This document shows, piece by piece, positions 52,809 to 61,003 of a stretch of 64,000 nt of DNA. The position numbers and the translations under genes are program-made. The stretch comes from Prevotella sp. (GTDB lineage: Bacteria; Bacteroidota; Bacteroidia; Bacteroidales; Bacteroidaceae). Each line of letters starts with the position of its first letter. Positions within the stretch are counted from its first letter, which is position 1. The notes under the pieces are model-generated. The model worked only from the letters and a program-made list of their open reading frames with translations. It made no database searches and was not told where the DNA came from. The DNA lies in NCBI GenBank assembly GCA_016291495.1, contig JAEEXI010000003.1:185288-249287 (forward strand). The letters are read 5' to 3'.

Positions 52809-53786
52809 ATGGATTATTTGTCACTTATCAAACAGCCAATTGAGAAAGATTTAAACGATTTTATCTCGTTGTTTAATGAGAGTCTGACCTATGAAGAAGG
52901 TCTGCTCTCACAAGTGTTGTCACATATCTGTCAGCGTGGTGGAAAGCGTATGCGTCCCATCTTGATGCTGTTGACAGCCAAAAACTATGGGGGAATATCG
53001 AACGTCACCCAATATTCTGCCGTTGGATTGGAGCTTTTACATACGGCATCGTTGGTACATGATGATGTGGTGGATGAAAGTGAGGAACGTCGAGGACAGG
53101 CTTCCGTAAATGCCACTTATAATAATAAGGTGGCAGTATTGGTGGGTGACTTTATCCTGTCTACTGCGTTATTGAAGGTGGCCCAGACGGGAAATCAGCG
53201 TATTATCGAATATCTTGCAGAATTGGGTCGTACCTTGGCTGCTGGTGAAATCTTGCAACTTTCGAATATCCAGAATCAGGAATTGAGCGAAGAGGTGTAT
53301 TATCAGGTCATCAAACAGAAAACGGCTGCCTTGTTTGAGGCTTGTGCCGCTATAGGTGCCATCTCTGCAGGTGCTTCTGATGAGGAAATTAAGAAGGCTT
53401 CTGAGTTTGGACAGACCTTAGGTATCATGTTCCAGATCCGCGACGATATTTTTGATTATTACGACTCCAAAGAGATAGGTAAACCTACTGGTAATGACAT
53501 GACGGAAGGCAAGTTAACGCTTCCTGTCATCTACGCCTTGAACAATTCTGATTTTGAGTCGATGCAAACCCTTGCCAGAAAAGTAAAGGCGGGAACAATT
53601 AATCAGGATGAAATCGCTGTGTTGGTCGAGTTTACAAAGCAGCATGGAGGTATTGAATATGCTGAAAAACGCATGCAGGAATTCAGTCAGAAATGCATGG
53701 ATTATATCGATAGTAGTGTAAAAGAAAAGGCAATCAAGGATGCCTTGACTGCCTATGTAGACTACGTGATAGAACGTAAACTTTAG
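52809..53786 (+). CDS. Long-chain trans-polyprenyl diphosphate synthase
   Basis: 325 residues. First Asp-rich motif LVHDDVVDES and second QIRDDIFDYYDS (DDxxD), GGKRMRP for substrate binding. Makes the prenyl chain of menaquinone (IspB/HepT type), chain length not readable. It supports the quinone used by the fumarate reductase nearby. Stop codon overlaps that of convergent deoC. Confidence 0.93.
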   Translation: MDYLSLIKQPIEKDLNDFISLFNESLTYEEGLLSQVLSHICQRGGKRMRPILMLLTAKNYGGISNVTQYSAVGLELLHTASLVHDDVVDESEERRGQASVNATYNNKVAVLVGDFILSTALLKVAQTGNQRIIEYLAELGRTLAAGEILQLSNIQNQELSEEVYYQVIKQKTAALFEACAAIGAISAGASDEEIKKASEFGQTLGIMFQIRDDIFDYYDSKEIGKPTGNDMTEGKLTLPVIYALNNSDFESMQTLARKVKAGTINQDEIAVLVEFTKQHGGIEYAEKRMQEFSQKCMDYIDSSVKEKAIKDALTAYVDYVIERKL

Positions 53787-54748
53787 AAGAATTTCGTCTC
53801 TTCTCCAATAATCTCACTTAACAATAAATTGGCAAGCCTTGAGGTTCCCATACGGAACCATTGGTTTGTTAACCATTTTTCGCCTAACACTTCCTTGACG
53901 ATAGTGTAGTAAATAAGGGCATCCATCACACTATTCAAGCCGCCAGCAGGTTTGAAACCAATCTGAATACCTGTCTTCGTGAAGTATTCCTTGATAGCCT
54001 GACACATCACATACGCAGCTTCTGGAGTGGCAGCAGGCTCTAACTTACCTGTTGAAGTCTTGATATAATCGGCTCCGCCATACATGGCCAGAATGGCAGC
54101 TTTTTTGATATTGCTTGCTGTTTTCAAACAACCAGTCTCCAAGATGACCTTCATCTTATGGTCACCACAGACAGCCTTCATCTCTGCGATTTCATCGGCA
54201 ACATCCTCATAGTTGCCGCTCAAGAACTTACCTACAGGCAATACCATATCGATCTCTGTGGCTCCGTCCTTGATGGCTAATGCCGTTTCTGCGATCTTGA
54301 TTTCAGGGAATGTCTGTGAGGAGGGGAAACTTCCTGATACACAGGCGATTTCGACACCATCAACCTCTAATGTCTCACTCACCGTCTTGGCAAAACACGG
54401 ATAGACACAAATGGTAGCTACATGAGGGAGATCTGGGTAGGCATCGTCAAATTGGTTGACTTTCTCTGTGAAACCAAGAACACTTTCTTCGGAATCTGTG
54501 GTCTTCAGTGTTGTGAGTTCCACACTGCCCATCAAAAACTTCTTGACTTCTTTCGTATCGTTTTCATGTACTTTCTCTGCAATAATCTTCTTTACTGCTT
54601 CACGGACTTCCTCGTCAGAGATACTACAGTCGTACAGGCTCAATGCCTGTTCATACATATTCTCTGGACGTTCATCGTGATGATGATGGTGATGCTCGTG
54701 TCCGCAATTGCACTCATGTTCGTGCTCGTGATGATGATGTTCTGTCAT
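53783..54748 (-). CDS. deoC: Deoxyribose-phosphate aldolase with His-rich N-terminal extension
   Basis: 321 residues, longer than the common 220-260. The first about 28 residues are mostly His, Glu and Cys (MTEHHHHEHEHECNCGHEH), a likely metal-binding arm. Aldolase body: ATEIDMVLPVGKFLSG, KVILETGCLK and YIKTSTGKLEPAAT (Schiff-base lysine), then GFKPAGGL. Cleaves deoxyribose-5-phosphate to glyceraldehyde-3-phosphate and acetaldehyde in nucleoside use. Last gene of the mnmG-to-deoC minus-strand series. Confidence 0.94.
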   Translation of the reverse strand: MTEHHHHEHEHECNCGHEHHHHHHDERPENMYEQALSLYDCSISDEEVREAVKKIIAEKVHENDTKEVKKFLMGSVELTTLKTTDSEESVLGFTEKVNQFDDAYPDLPHVATICVYPCFAKTVSETLEVDGVEIACVSGSFPSSQTFPEIKIAETALAIKDGATEIDMVLPVGKFLSGNYEDVADEIAEMKAVCGDHKMKVILETGCLKTASNIKKAAILAMYGGADYIKTSTGKLEPAATPEAAYVMCQAIKEYFTKTGIQIGFKPAGGLNSVMDALIYYTIVKEVLGEKWLTNQWFRMGTSRLANLLLSEIIGEETKFF

Positions 54749-54754
54749 ATTTCT

Positions 54755-55078
54755 TTATTTTAGTTTATCATTATTCAGATGTCTCTCCTTATCTCGCAGG
54801 GTCTTTTTCTCGATACTTTTTTGTAATTCTTCTGTGAGGTCGATGCCTGTCTGGTTGGCAAGACAGATTAATACCCATAGTACGTCCGCCATCTCTTCCC
54901 CTAGGCTATCTTTCTCACCAGCCTTGAAACTCTGATCGCCATATTTCCGTGCAATGACACGGGCTAGTTCGCCCACTTCTTCCGTCAGGACAGCCATATT
55001 GGTCAACTCAGAGAAATAGCGTACTCCATACGTTTTAATCCACAGATCTACAGCCTGTTGCGCCTCTTTTATCGTCAT
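54755..55078 (-). CDS. MazG-like nucleotide pyrophosphohydrolase
   Basis: 107 residues. LTEEVGELARVIARKYGDQ then LGEEMADVLWVLICLANQTG gives the EExxE ... ExxD magnesium site of MazG/dUTPase-like fold. Hydrolyses NTPs, often aberrant ones. Start overlaps the previous small gene by 4 bp; follows dtd in the usual Bacteroidales order. Confidence 0.9.
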   Translation of the reverse strand: MTIKEAQQAVDLWIKTYGVRYFSELTNMAVLTEEVGELARVIARKYGDQSFKAGEKDSLGEEMADVLWVLICLANQTGIDLTEELQKSIEKKTLRDKERHLNNDKLK

Positions 55079-55323
55079 ATTGCCTTAATCATTTGTAGAA
55101 GTAATATGAAAATACAGATCATAATAATGATAATATACTGTTTGTTGTCACGCTCATACTCTTTCCAGTGACAGGCTTTATAGAGGAAGACGATCAAAAA
55201 CAGAAAGAGCCCAATACCACAAGGCCACATTCCTATCTCTTGGCCTTTAACCCAAGAGAGAATGACGCCAATCAGCATGAGTATTACTGCGGAAATCTCG
55301 ATTTCCTTCAAATATTTCTTCAT
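55075..55323 (-). CDS. Small membrane protein, about 82 residues
   Basis: ATG at 55323 (MKKYLKEIEISAVILMLIG); the open frame extends upstream but that overlaps the next gene in another frame. Three hydrophobic segments with a charged turn CHWKEYERDNK between the second and third. Similar in pattern to the next gene (both have HWKE-type turns), so they may be paralogues. Function unknown. Overlaps mazG start (ATGA). Confidence 0.7.
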   Translation of the reverse strand: MKKYLKEIEISAVILMLIGVILSWVKGQEIGMWPCGIGLFLFLIVFLYKACHWKEYERDNKQYIIIIMICIFILLLQMIKAI

Positions 55324-55325
55324 GA

Positions 55326-55547
55326 TTATAGTCCTATAAATGACAGTCCGACGAGCACCAGGAAGGCGATAGAGATATAGTTTGAAATCTTGTCGTTCTC
55401 CTTCCAATGGATGAGGGTCCAGATGCTTGAAAGTGTCATGATGGCTAAGCCTATCCAACAAAGGATACTCATGTTCATCACGCGCCCCAGAATGTAGCAA
55501 ATCAGGGCTGTTAAGTTCACGTAATTGGTGATTTGTCTCTTATCCAT
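55326..55547 (-). CDS. Small membrane protein, 73 residues
   Basis: Three hydrophobic segments (VNLTALICYILG, ILCWIGLAIMTLSSIWTLI, ISIAFLVLVGLSFIGL) with LIHWKENDK between the second and third, similar to CHWKEYERDNK in the gene after it. Two bases separate the two genes. Not recognised. Placed between dtd and mazG. Confidence 0.7.
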   Translation of the reverse strand: MDKRQITNYVNLTALICYILGRVMNMSILCWIGLAIMTLSSIWTLIHWKENDKISNYISIAFLVLVGLSFIGL

Positions 55548-55582
55548 AACCTTTGTATGTTTGGGTTTATTTGTTCGTTGAT

Positions 55583-56035
55583 TTATTCCTTATTCTTGGT
55601 GTCCATACAGATTGTTACAGGGCCGTCGTTGAGCAATTCCACCTTCATATCAGCCCCAAATTCCCCTGTACCAACAGGTTTTCCCAGTTGGTCAGTTAAC
55701 TGCTTGCAAAACGCCTCATAGAGTGGGATGGAGTGTTCATGACTGCCCGCGCGGAACCAACTTGGGCGATTACCTTTCTTATATGAGGCATAAAGCGTGA
55801 ATTGGCTCACTACCAAAGCTTCGCCATTGACATCGAGGATGCTGCGATTCATCACGTCATTCTCGTCGCCAAATACGCGTAGATTGGCAATCTTCTTCAC
55901 TAACCATTCTACGTCTTCCATCGTGTCTTCATCGCACACGCCCAGAAGTATCAAAAACCCTTGTCCAATCTGGCTTTTGACGCTGCCCTCGATGGTGACG
56001 CTGGCGTGGGTAACTCGTTGTATAACTGCTCTCAT
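55583..56035 (-). CDS. dtd: D-aminoacyl-tRNA deacylase
   Basis: 150 residues, exact family length. MRAVIQRVTHASVTIEG at the start, SQFTLYASYKKGNRPSW and the NDGPVTICMDT (Gly-cisPro, GP) motif. Removes D-amino acids or glycine from mischarged tRNA. Separated from uvrC by a 400-bp gap filled with repeats, but the gene order matches the usual series. Confidence 0.95.
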   Translation of the reverse strand: MRAVIQRVTHASVTIEGSVKSQIGQGFLILLGVCDEDTMEDVEWLVKKIANLRVFGDENDVMNRSILDVNGEALVVSQFTLYASYKKGNRPSWFRAGSHEHSIPLYEAFCKQLTDQLGKPVGTGEFGADMKVELLNDGPVTICMDTKNKE

Positions 56036-56112
56036 GACTGCAAATTTAGGAACTATTTTTTATTCCACCAAATCTTTTTCCTTCTATTCTTTCTCTTTGA
56101 TTTTTTACTGCA

Positions 56113-56279
56113 TTCACAGTTTCACAGTTTCACAGTTTTTTTTTTGAAGGGGTACCCCCTCCTTGAGTATCTATTTTATATATACTTATTTATATATATT
56201 TATAAATATTAACACTCCCTGTTCAAGTCAAAATGCCCCTGGGCTCAAAAAAGAAACAGTGAATTGTGAAACTGTGAAT
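56113..56279. repeat. MITE-like inverted-repeat element
   Basis: Left end attcacag, tttcacag, tttcacag (8-bp steps from 56113); right end 56254-56279 reads aaacagtgaattgtgaaac..., whose reverse complement matches the left end exactly over the first 15 bases and partly after. Between them are a perfect ggggtacccc palindrome (56150-56159) and an AT-only tract. About 167 bp, no coding capacity, in the dtd-uvrC gap. Confidence 0.6.
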
Positions 56280-56288
56280 AAGGGGTTC

Positions 56289-56385
56289 TTTTTGCGCCTT
56301 CCCTAAGAAAATATTTTTCCCTGCCTAGGGAATTTTTGCGGCCTTACTAGGAAAATAAAATTCCCTCTGTGGGAATATTTTCTTA
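56289..56385. repeat. Two degenerate 44-bp tandem copies, each with a hairpin
   Basis: tttttgcg at 56289 and 56333 begins each copy; both continue cctt...ta[ag]gaaaata...ttccct...ggga. taagaaaatatttttccc (56304-56321) is inverse to gggaatattttctta (56371-56385). With the preceding element this accounts for the 56036-56435 gene-free stretch. Confidence 0.6.
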
Positions 56386-56435
56386 CTATTGGCAAGCGGT
56401 CATTTATTGTCTTTGGATAGCGAGATTACCTCTTT

Positions 56436-58265
56436 CTACTCTTTTGGATGGAAATAATCAAATATAATTTGGGCTTTTGCGGGACCTATAATCTTTGCAA
56501 TTTTTTCCAGCGTCGCCTCTTTGATTTGCTTGACGGATTTGAGGCCTTTTAGAAGCTCGTCACGCGTTTTGGGGCCGATGCCCTTGATGTCATCCAGCTC
56601 AGAGTGTAAGGCGCGCTTAGAACGCTTGTTTCGATGGAATTCTATAGCAAAACGGTGCACCTCGTCTTGCAATTGTGTGAGCACCCTGAATAGCTCTGAC
56701 GTATCCTTCATACCCACCACTCTTGGCGGAAAACCATACAATAATTCATTCGTTCTGTGCTTGTCGTTTTTGGCCAGTCCGGCAATAGGAATATCCAGTC
56801 CTAAATCGTCTTGTATGGCCTGACGAATGACCTCCATTTGTCCTTTTCCACCATCTGCCACGATAAGGTCGGGTAGGGGTTGTTCTTCGTCTAAAAGGCG
56901 TTTGTAGCGTCGATAAACAACCTCTTTCATCGACGCATAATCATCAGGACCCACTACCGTTTTGATGTTGTATTTGCGATAATCCGCCTTCGAAGGCTTC
57001 ATTTTTTTAAAGACGACACAAGCTGCTACAGCGTCCGATCCAGAGATGTTTGAGTTGTCAAAACACTCTATCTGATACGGTATCTTTGGCAGGTGTAAAA
57101 GGTCCTGTAATTCCTTCATCAATCGCACCTGTTTTTGCTCCGGATTGAGCTTTTCTGCTTGCTTCAGACGATCGAATTTATACTGCTTTCCGTTCATCAG
57201 CGAGAGGTCTAACAGGGTCTTTTTATCGCCTCGCTGGGGTACTGTAATCGTCACTCCTTCAAGGTTGATATTGACCTCTTCTGGCAGGATAATCTCCTTT
57301 GCATTACTCTTAAAACGCTCACGCATCTCAACGATAGCCAATTGCAATAATTCCTCGTCAGACTCTTCGAGTTTCTTCTTATATTCGAACGTAAAACTCT
57401 GGTTTATCTGTCCGTTTGAGACGTGAATATAGTTGATGAACGCCACCTTTTCATCGTTCGTTATCGACAGCACATCCACGTTGTTGATGGTATGGCTGAC
57501 GACCTCTGATTTTGCCACAAATTGCTCCAGCAAGAGATACCTTCGTTTCACCTCTTCTGCCTCCTCGAAACGTAGTTCCTCTGCCAGTTTCATCATGTCC
57601 TCACGCATATCTCGAAGCAGCTGGCGAGTGTTTCCTTTCATAATCTCACGTGCCTGATTGATGTTCTTTTGGTAGTCCTCCCACGACTGTTTTTTAATGC
57701 AAGGACCAGCACAATTCTTGATGTGATATTCCAGACAAACTTGGTATTTTCCGCCATTGACACCATCCTCCGAAAGTGGCTGTTTACAGGTACGTGGATG
57801 ATAGAGTTTTTTGATTAAGTCAAGAACGGCGTGCATAGATCCAACATGCGAATAAGGGCCATAATAGGTACCCCATTTTTTGTTAATGGTTCTTGTAGAA
57901 AAAATCCTGGGAAGATACTCTTTGGTAATGCAGATACTGGGGTAGGTTTTGCCGTCTTTCAATAACACATTATATCGAGGATTATACTTCTTGATGAGTG
58001 CGTTCTCCAAGAGCAAGGCGTCCTCTTCGGTATTGACCACCGTATAACTGATATCCCAAATCTTGGATACCAGAACTTTCGTTTTGAATCTATCGACTTC
58101 TGTGTGGAAGTAGGACGAGACACGTGACTTCAGATTTTTAGCTTTGCCCACGTAAATAATGGTACCATCAGCATCGTAATACTGATAGCTACCTGGCTTT
58201 TCTGGCAAGGCCCTCACAATAGCTTTTAATTTCTCTAAACGCGCCTCGTTCTCTTCCTTTGTCAT
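56436..58265 (-). CDS. uvrC: Excinuclease ABC subunit C
   Basis: 609 residues. GIY-YIG nuclease at the N-terminus (PGSYQYYDADGTIIYVGKAKNL), YYGPYSHVGSM, UVR domain EELRFEEAEEVKRRYLLLEQ, RNase H-like part with ECFDNSNISGSDAVAACVVF and DLIVADGGKGQ, and helix-hairpin-helix repeats at the end (DDIKGIGPKTRDELLKGLKS). Makes both incisions in nucleotide excision repair. A parS-like site sits between it and apt. Confidence 0.97.
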   Translation of the reverse strand: MTKEENEARLEKLKAIVRALPEKPGSYQYYDADGTIIYVGKAKNLKSRVSSYFHTEVDRFKTKVLVSKIWDISYTVVNTEEDALLLENALIKKYNPRYNVLLKDGKTYPSICITKEYLPRIFSTRTINKKWGTYYGPYSHVGSMHAVLDLIKKLYHPRTCKQPLSEDGVNGGKYQVCLEYHIKNCAGPCIKKQSWEDYQKNINQAREIMKGNTRQLLRDMREDMMKLAEELRFEEAEEVKRRYLLLEQFVAKSEVVSHTINNVDVLSITNDEKVAFINYIHVSNGQINQSFTFEYKKKLEESDEELLQLAIVEMRERFKSNAKEIILPEEVNINLEGVTITVPQRGDKKTLLDLSLMNGKQYKFDRLKQAEKLNPEQKQVRLMKELQDLLHLPKIPYQIECFDNSNISGSDAVAACVVFKKMKPSKADYRKYNIKTVVGPDDYASMKEVVYRRYKRLLDEEQPLPDLIVADGGKGQMEVIRQAIQDDLGLDIPIAGLAKNDKHRTNELLYGFPPRVVGMKDTSELFRVLTQLQDEVHRFAIEFHRNKRSKRALHSELDDIKGIGPKTRDELLKGLKSVKQIKEATLEKIAKIIGPAKAQIIFDYFHPKE

Positions 58266-58271
58266 GCGTGA

Positions 58272-58287
58272 CGTTTCACGTGAAACA
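58272..58287. other. parS-like ParB binding site
   Basis: CGTTTCACGTGAAACA, 15 of 16 bases of the consensus TGTTTCACGTGAAACA, with the 14-bp palindrome GTTTCACGTGAAAC intact. Fills the uvrC-apt gap. Confidence 0.85.
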
Positions 58288-58818
58288 TTAAATGACCATT
58301 AGTGTCGTTACATCTACCAGTCCTTTAAACAAATCTCTTCCATGCAATCCTTCGTCCGTGATTTCAATGATGAAGTTCATGTAGACTTGTTTGGGGTGGA
58401 AATAATTCACCAGCTTGTAGGTTGCTAAGGCAGTTCCTCCCGTTGCAAGCAGGTCGTCATGAATCAAAACAACGTCATTTTCATCAATAGAGTCCATATG
58501 CATCTCAATGGTATCAACACCATATTCTTTCGAGAAAGACTCCTTGATGACGGTAGCGGGTAGTTTACCAGGCTTTCTGGCTAGTACAATGCCTGCGCCC
58601 AATTTAGCAGCCAGAGCAGATGCCATCACAAAACCGCGGCTTTCAACGCCAACAATCTTAGTGATACCTTTGTCCTTATACAACTCATACATCTCATCGA
58701 GCATAATCTTCATGCACTCCGGATTTTTGTAGAGTGTTGTCACGTCACGAAAGTTGATTCCCTTCTTAGGAAAGTCCGGAATGCAACGAAGATTCTTCAA
58801 TAATACAGGATTGTTCAT
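58288..58818 (-). CDS. apt: Adenine phosphoribosyltransferase
   Basis: 176 residues, usual length. IPDFPKKGINFRDVTTL, VGVESRGFVMASALA and the PRPP loop VLIHDDLLATGGTALAT. Salvages adenine to AMP. Flanked on both sides by parS-like sites, in the mnmG-apt-uvrC order. Confidence 0.96.
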   Translation of the reverse strand: MNNPVLLKNLRCIPDFPKKGINFRDVTTLYKNPECMKIMLDEMYELYKDKGITKIVGVESRGFVMASALAAKLGAGIVLARKPGKLPATVIKESFSKEYGVDTIEMHMDSIDENDVVLIHDDLLATGGTALATYKLVNYFHPKQVYMNFIIEITDEGLHGRDLFKGLVDVTTLMVI

Positions 58819-58846
58819 AACTATTTATATTTTAGTTCGTTATTAA

Positions 58847-58862
58847 TGTTTCACGTGAAACC
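58847..58862. other. parS-like ParB binding site
   Basis: TGTTTCACGTGAAACC, 15 of 16 to the consensus, same intact 14-bp palindrome, in the apt-mnmG gap; its last base is the first base (plus strand) of the mnmG stop. 575 bp from the first site. Confidence 0.85.
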
Positions 58863-60790
58863 TATCTTCCCATTAATACCAACATAGCATTAATATCACT
58901 AGGCGATACTCCAGGAATTCTACTGGCTTGTGCCAATGTTTCAGGTTGGATGCGTTCCAATTTCTGTCGTGCTTCTGTTGAGACTGCGGTCAGATTGGGA
59001 TAATCGAACTTTCCTTTGATTTTGATGTTCTCCAAACGGTGCATCTTCTCAGCTACCATTTGTTCGCGTTCGATATATCCTTTATACTTGATGTGGATTT
59101 CTGCAGCTTCTGCTATCTCTTCCTGTCTGTTTGGCAACTTTTCTACCATTGCCTTTAGTTCTGGTACAATTTCATAAAGTTTTTCGAAGTTCAGTTCAGG
59201 ACGAGCCACCAAGTCTTCCAGCTTACATCCATAGACGAGTGGGGTAGATCCCATCGCTTCTAATGCGCCATTCACCAATTTGGGTTTAATGGCGAAAGTC
59301 TTGCAGAAGGTTTCTATCTCTTCGATGTGTTGTTTCTTCTCCAGCCACCACTCATAACGGTCTCTTTTGGCTATACCCAGTTGGTAAGCCTTCTCTGTCA
59401 AGCGAGCATCAGCATCATCTTGACGTAGCAAGATACGATATTCTGCGCGAGAAGTAAACATACGGTAGGGTTCATCAACGCCTTTCGTTACTAGGTCATC
59501 TATCAAAACACCAATGTAGGCGTCGTCTCTTTTCAGTTCAAAGGTTTCGTGTACTTCGCTATTTGCACTGCCTACTGAACTAGAAAAGAGGGCTGCATTG
59601 ACGCCTGCTATGGTTCCCTGACCTCCAGCTTCCTCATAGCCTGTTGTTCCATTAACTTGACCTGCCATAAATAATCCCTTAATAACCTTTGATTCCAAAG
59701 AGTGTTTCAGTTGGGTCGGATCGAAGAAATCGTATTCAATGGCATAGCCAGGACGATAAACTTTCAGATCGCGAAGAGCAGGAATCTTCTTCAGCGCTTC
59801 GATTTGTACGTCCATTGGAAGTGATGAAGAGAAGCCATTCAGATACATTTCATTGGTCGTTTCTCCCTCAGGTTCCAAGAACAGCAAGTGCTGGGGGCGT
59901 TCTGGGAAGGTAACGAGCTTGGTTTCTATTGAAGGACAATAGCGTGGACCTATCGATTGAATCTGTCCGTTGTAGAGAGGTGAATCATCCAGTCCACCTA
60001 GCAAAGTCTGGTGTACTTCCGGATTGGTATAACACACCCAACAAGGCAATTGTTGCAATGGGCGTGATTCTCCCATATACGAGAATTTATAGTATCCGTT
60101 CTCACCATCCTGTCGCTCCATATCTTCAAAATGTACGGAACGCTTGTCAATACGGACAGGAGTACCTGTCTTCATACGGGCAGAACGGATGCCGTGACGC
60201 GTGATACTCTCCGTAAAGTGGGGTACAGCAGGTTCTGCAATGCGTCCGCCAGGTATCATCTTGCGTCCGATGTGCATCAGTCCGTTGAGGAATGTGCCTG
60301 CTGTAATGACAACAGCCTTCGCTCTGATTTCTGCACCCCAGATAGTCTTGACTCCAACGACTCGTTTTGCATGTTGCGATGGCATCGCAACAGACTCAAC
60401 GTCCTCCACCAACAGTTCATCAGCTTGGTCTTGCCAGATATCGAGATTAGGTGTAGCATCCAAAACGGAGCGCCATTTCCAAATGAACTTTCCTCTGTCG
60501 CATTGGGCACGAGGGCTCCACATGGCAGGTCCTTTGCTGCGATTTAACATACGGAATTGGATGGCAGTAGCATCTGTTACCAGACCCATCTGTCCGCCCA
60601 AGGCATCAATCTCTCTGACAATCTGTCCTTTTGCGATACCTCCCACGGCAGGATTGCAAGACATCTGCGCAATCTTGTTCATATCCATAGTCACCAGGCA
60701 AGTCTTGGCTCCTATGTTGGCTGCAGCACAAGCGGCCTCACAGCCAGCGTGACCGCCTCCAATGACTAATACGTCATATTTCAATATCAT
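58862..60790 (-). CDS. mnmG: tRNA uridine-5-carboxymethylaminomethyl modification enzyme MnmG (GidA)
   Basis: 642 residues. FAD site DVLVIGGGHAGCEAACAAANIG, CNPAVGGIAKGQIVREIDALGG, RTGTP-type MKTGTPVRID and GYEEAGGQGTIAGVNAALF (all family hallmarks). With MnmE modifies U34 of some tRNAs. mnmG is often near oriC. -7 box at 60795-60802. Confidence 0.97.
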   Translation of the reverse strand: MILKYDVLVIGGGHAGCEAACAAANIGAKTCLVTMDMNKIAQMSCNPAVGGIAKGQIVREIDALGGQMGLVTDATAIQFRMLNRSKGPAMWSPRAQCDRGKFIWKWRSVLDATPNLDIWQDQADELLVEDVESVAMPSQHAKRVVGVKTIWGAEIRAKAVVITAGTFLNGLMHIGRKMIPGGRIAEPAVPHFTESITRHGIRSARMKTGTPVRIDKRSVHFEDMERQDGENGYYKFSYMGESRPLQQLPCWVCYTNPEVHQTLLGGLDDSPLYNGQIQSIGPRYCPSIETKLVTFPERPQHLLFLEPEGETTNEMYLNGFSSSLPMDVQIEALKKIPALRDLKVYRPGYAIEYDFFDPTQLKHSLESKVIKGLFMAGQVNGTTGYEEAGGQGTIAGVNAALFSSSVGSANSEVHETFELKRDDAYIGVLIDDLVTKGVDEPYRMFTSRAEYRILLRQDDADARLTEKAYQLGIAKRDRYEWWLEKKQHIEEIETFCKTFAIKPKLVNGALEAMGSTPLVYGCKLEDLVARPELNFEKLYEIVPELKAMVEKLPNRQEEIAEAAEIHIKYKGYIEREQMVAEKMHRLENIKIKGKFDYPNLTAVSTEARQKLERIQPETLAQASRIPGVSPSDINAMLVLMGR

Positions 60791-60794
60791 GCTG

Positions 60795-60802
60795 CAAAGA
60801 TA
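60795..60802 (-). promoter_or_regulatory. mnmG -7 box
   Basis: CAAAGATA on plus. Upstream on the minus strand, ctcgcttattcgtatctttgc resembles the leuS promoter (ctcacttaatcgtatctttgc), differing at two bases. Confidence 0.65.
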
Positions 60803-60907
60803 CGAATAAGCGAGAAAAGAACAAAATAATTGTATTTTTTTCTTTCAAGTGAAGCATAGGGATAAATCTCAAAGAAGTGATTTTATACAAAAATCTTACG
60901 AAAACGT

Positions 60908-60938
60908 TTGCGTATTTCATAATTTTATATTAAATTTG
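60908..60938 (+). promoter_or_regulatory. frd/sdh operon promoter
   Basis: TTG (60908-60910), 20 bp, TAAATTTG (60931-60938). About 60 nt of leader precede the ATG. Confidence 0.7.
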
Positions 60939-61003
60939 TAGCCCAAACGCGCTCGTGCGTACTTAAAAATGAGTAATTAATATTAATTTAATACTATAGT
61001 TTT

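Noticed and set aside
55324..55500. Upstream extension of the 82-residue membrane protein (141 codons)
   Set aside because: Overlaps the 73-residue gene in another frame; the extension is His/Arg-rich and lacks membrane character, and ATG 55323 gives a natural start.
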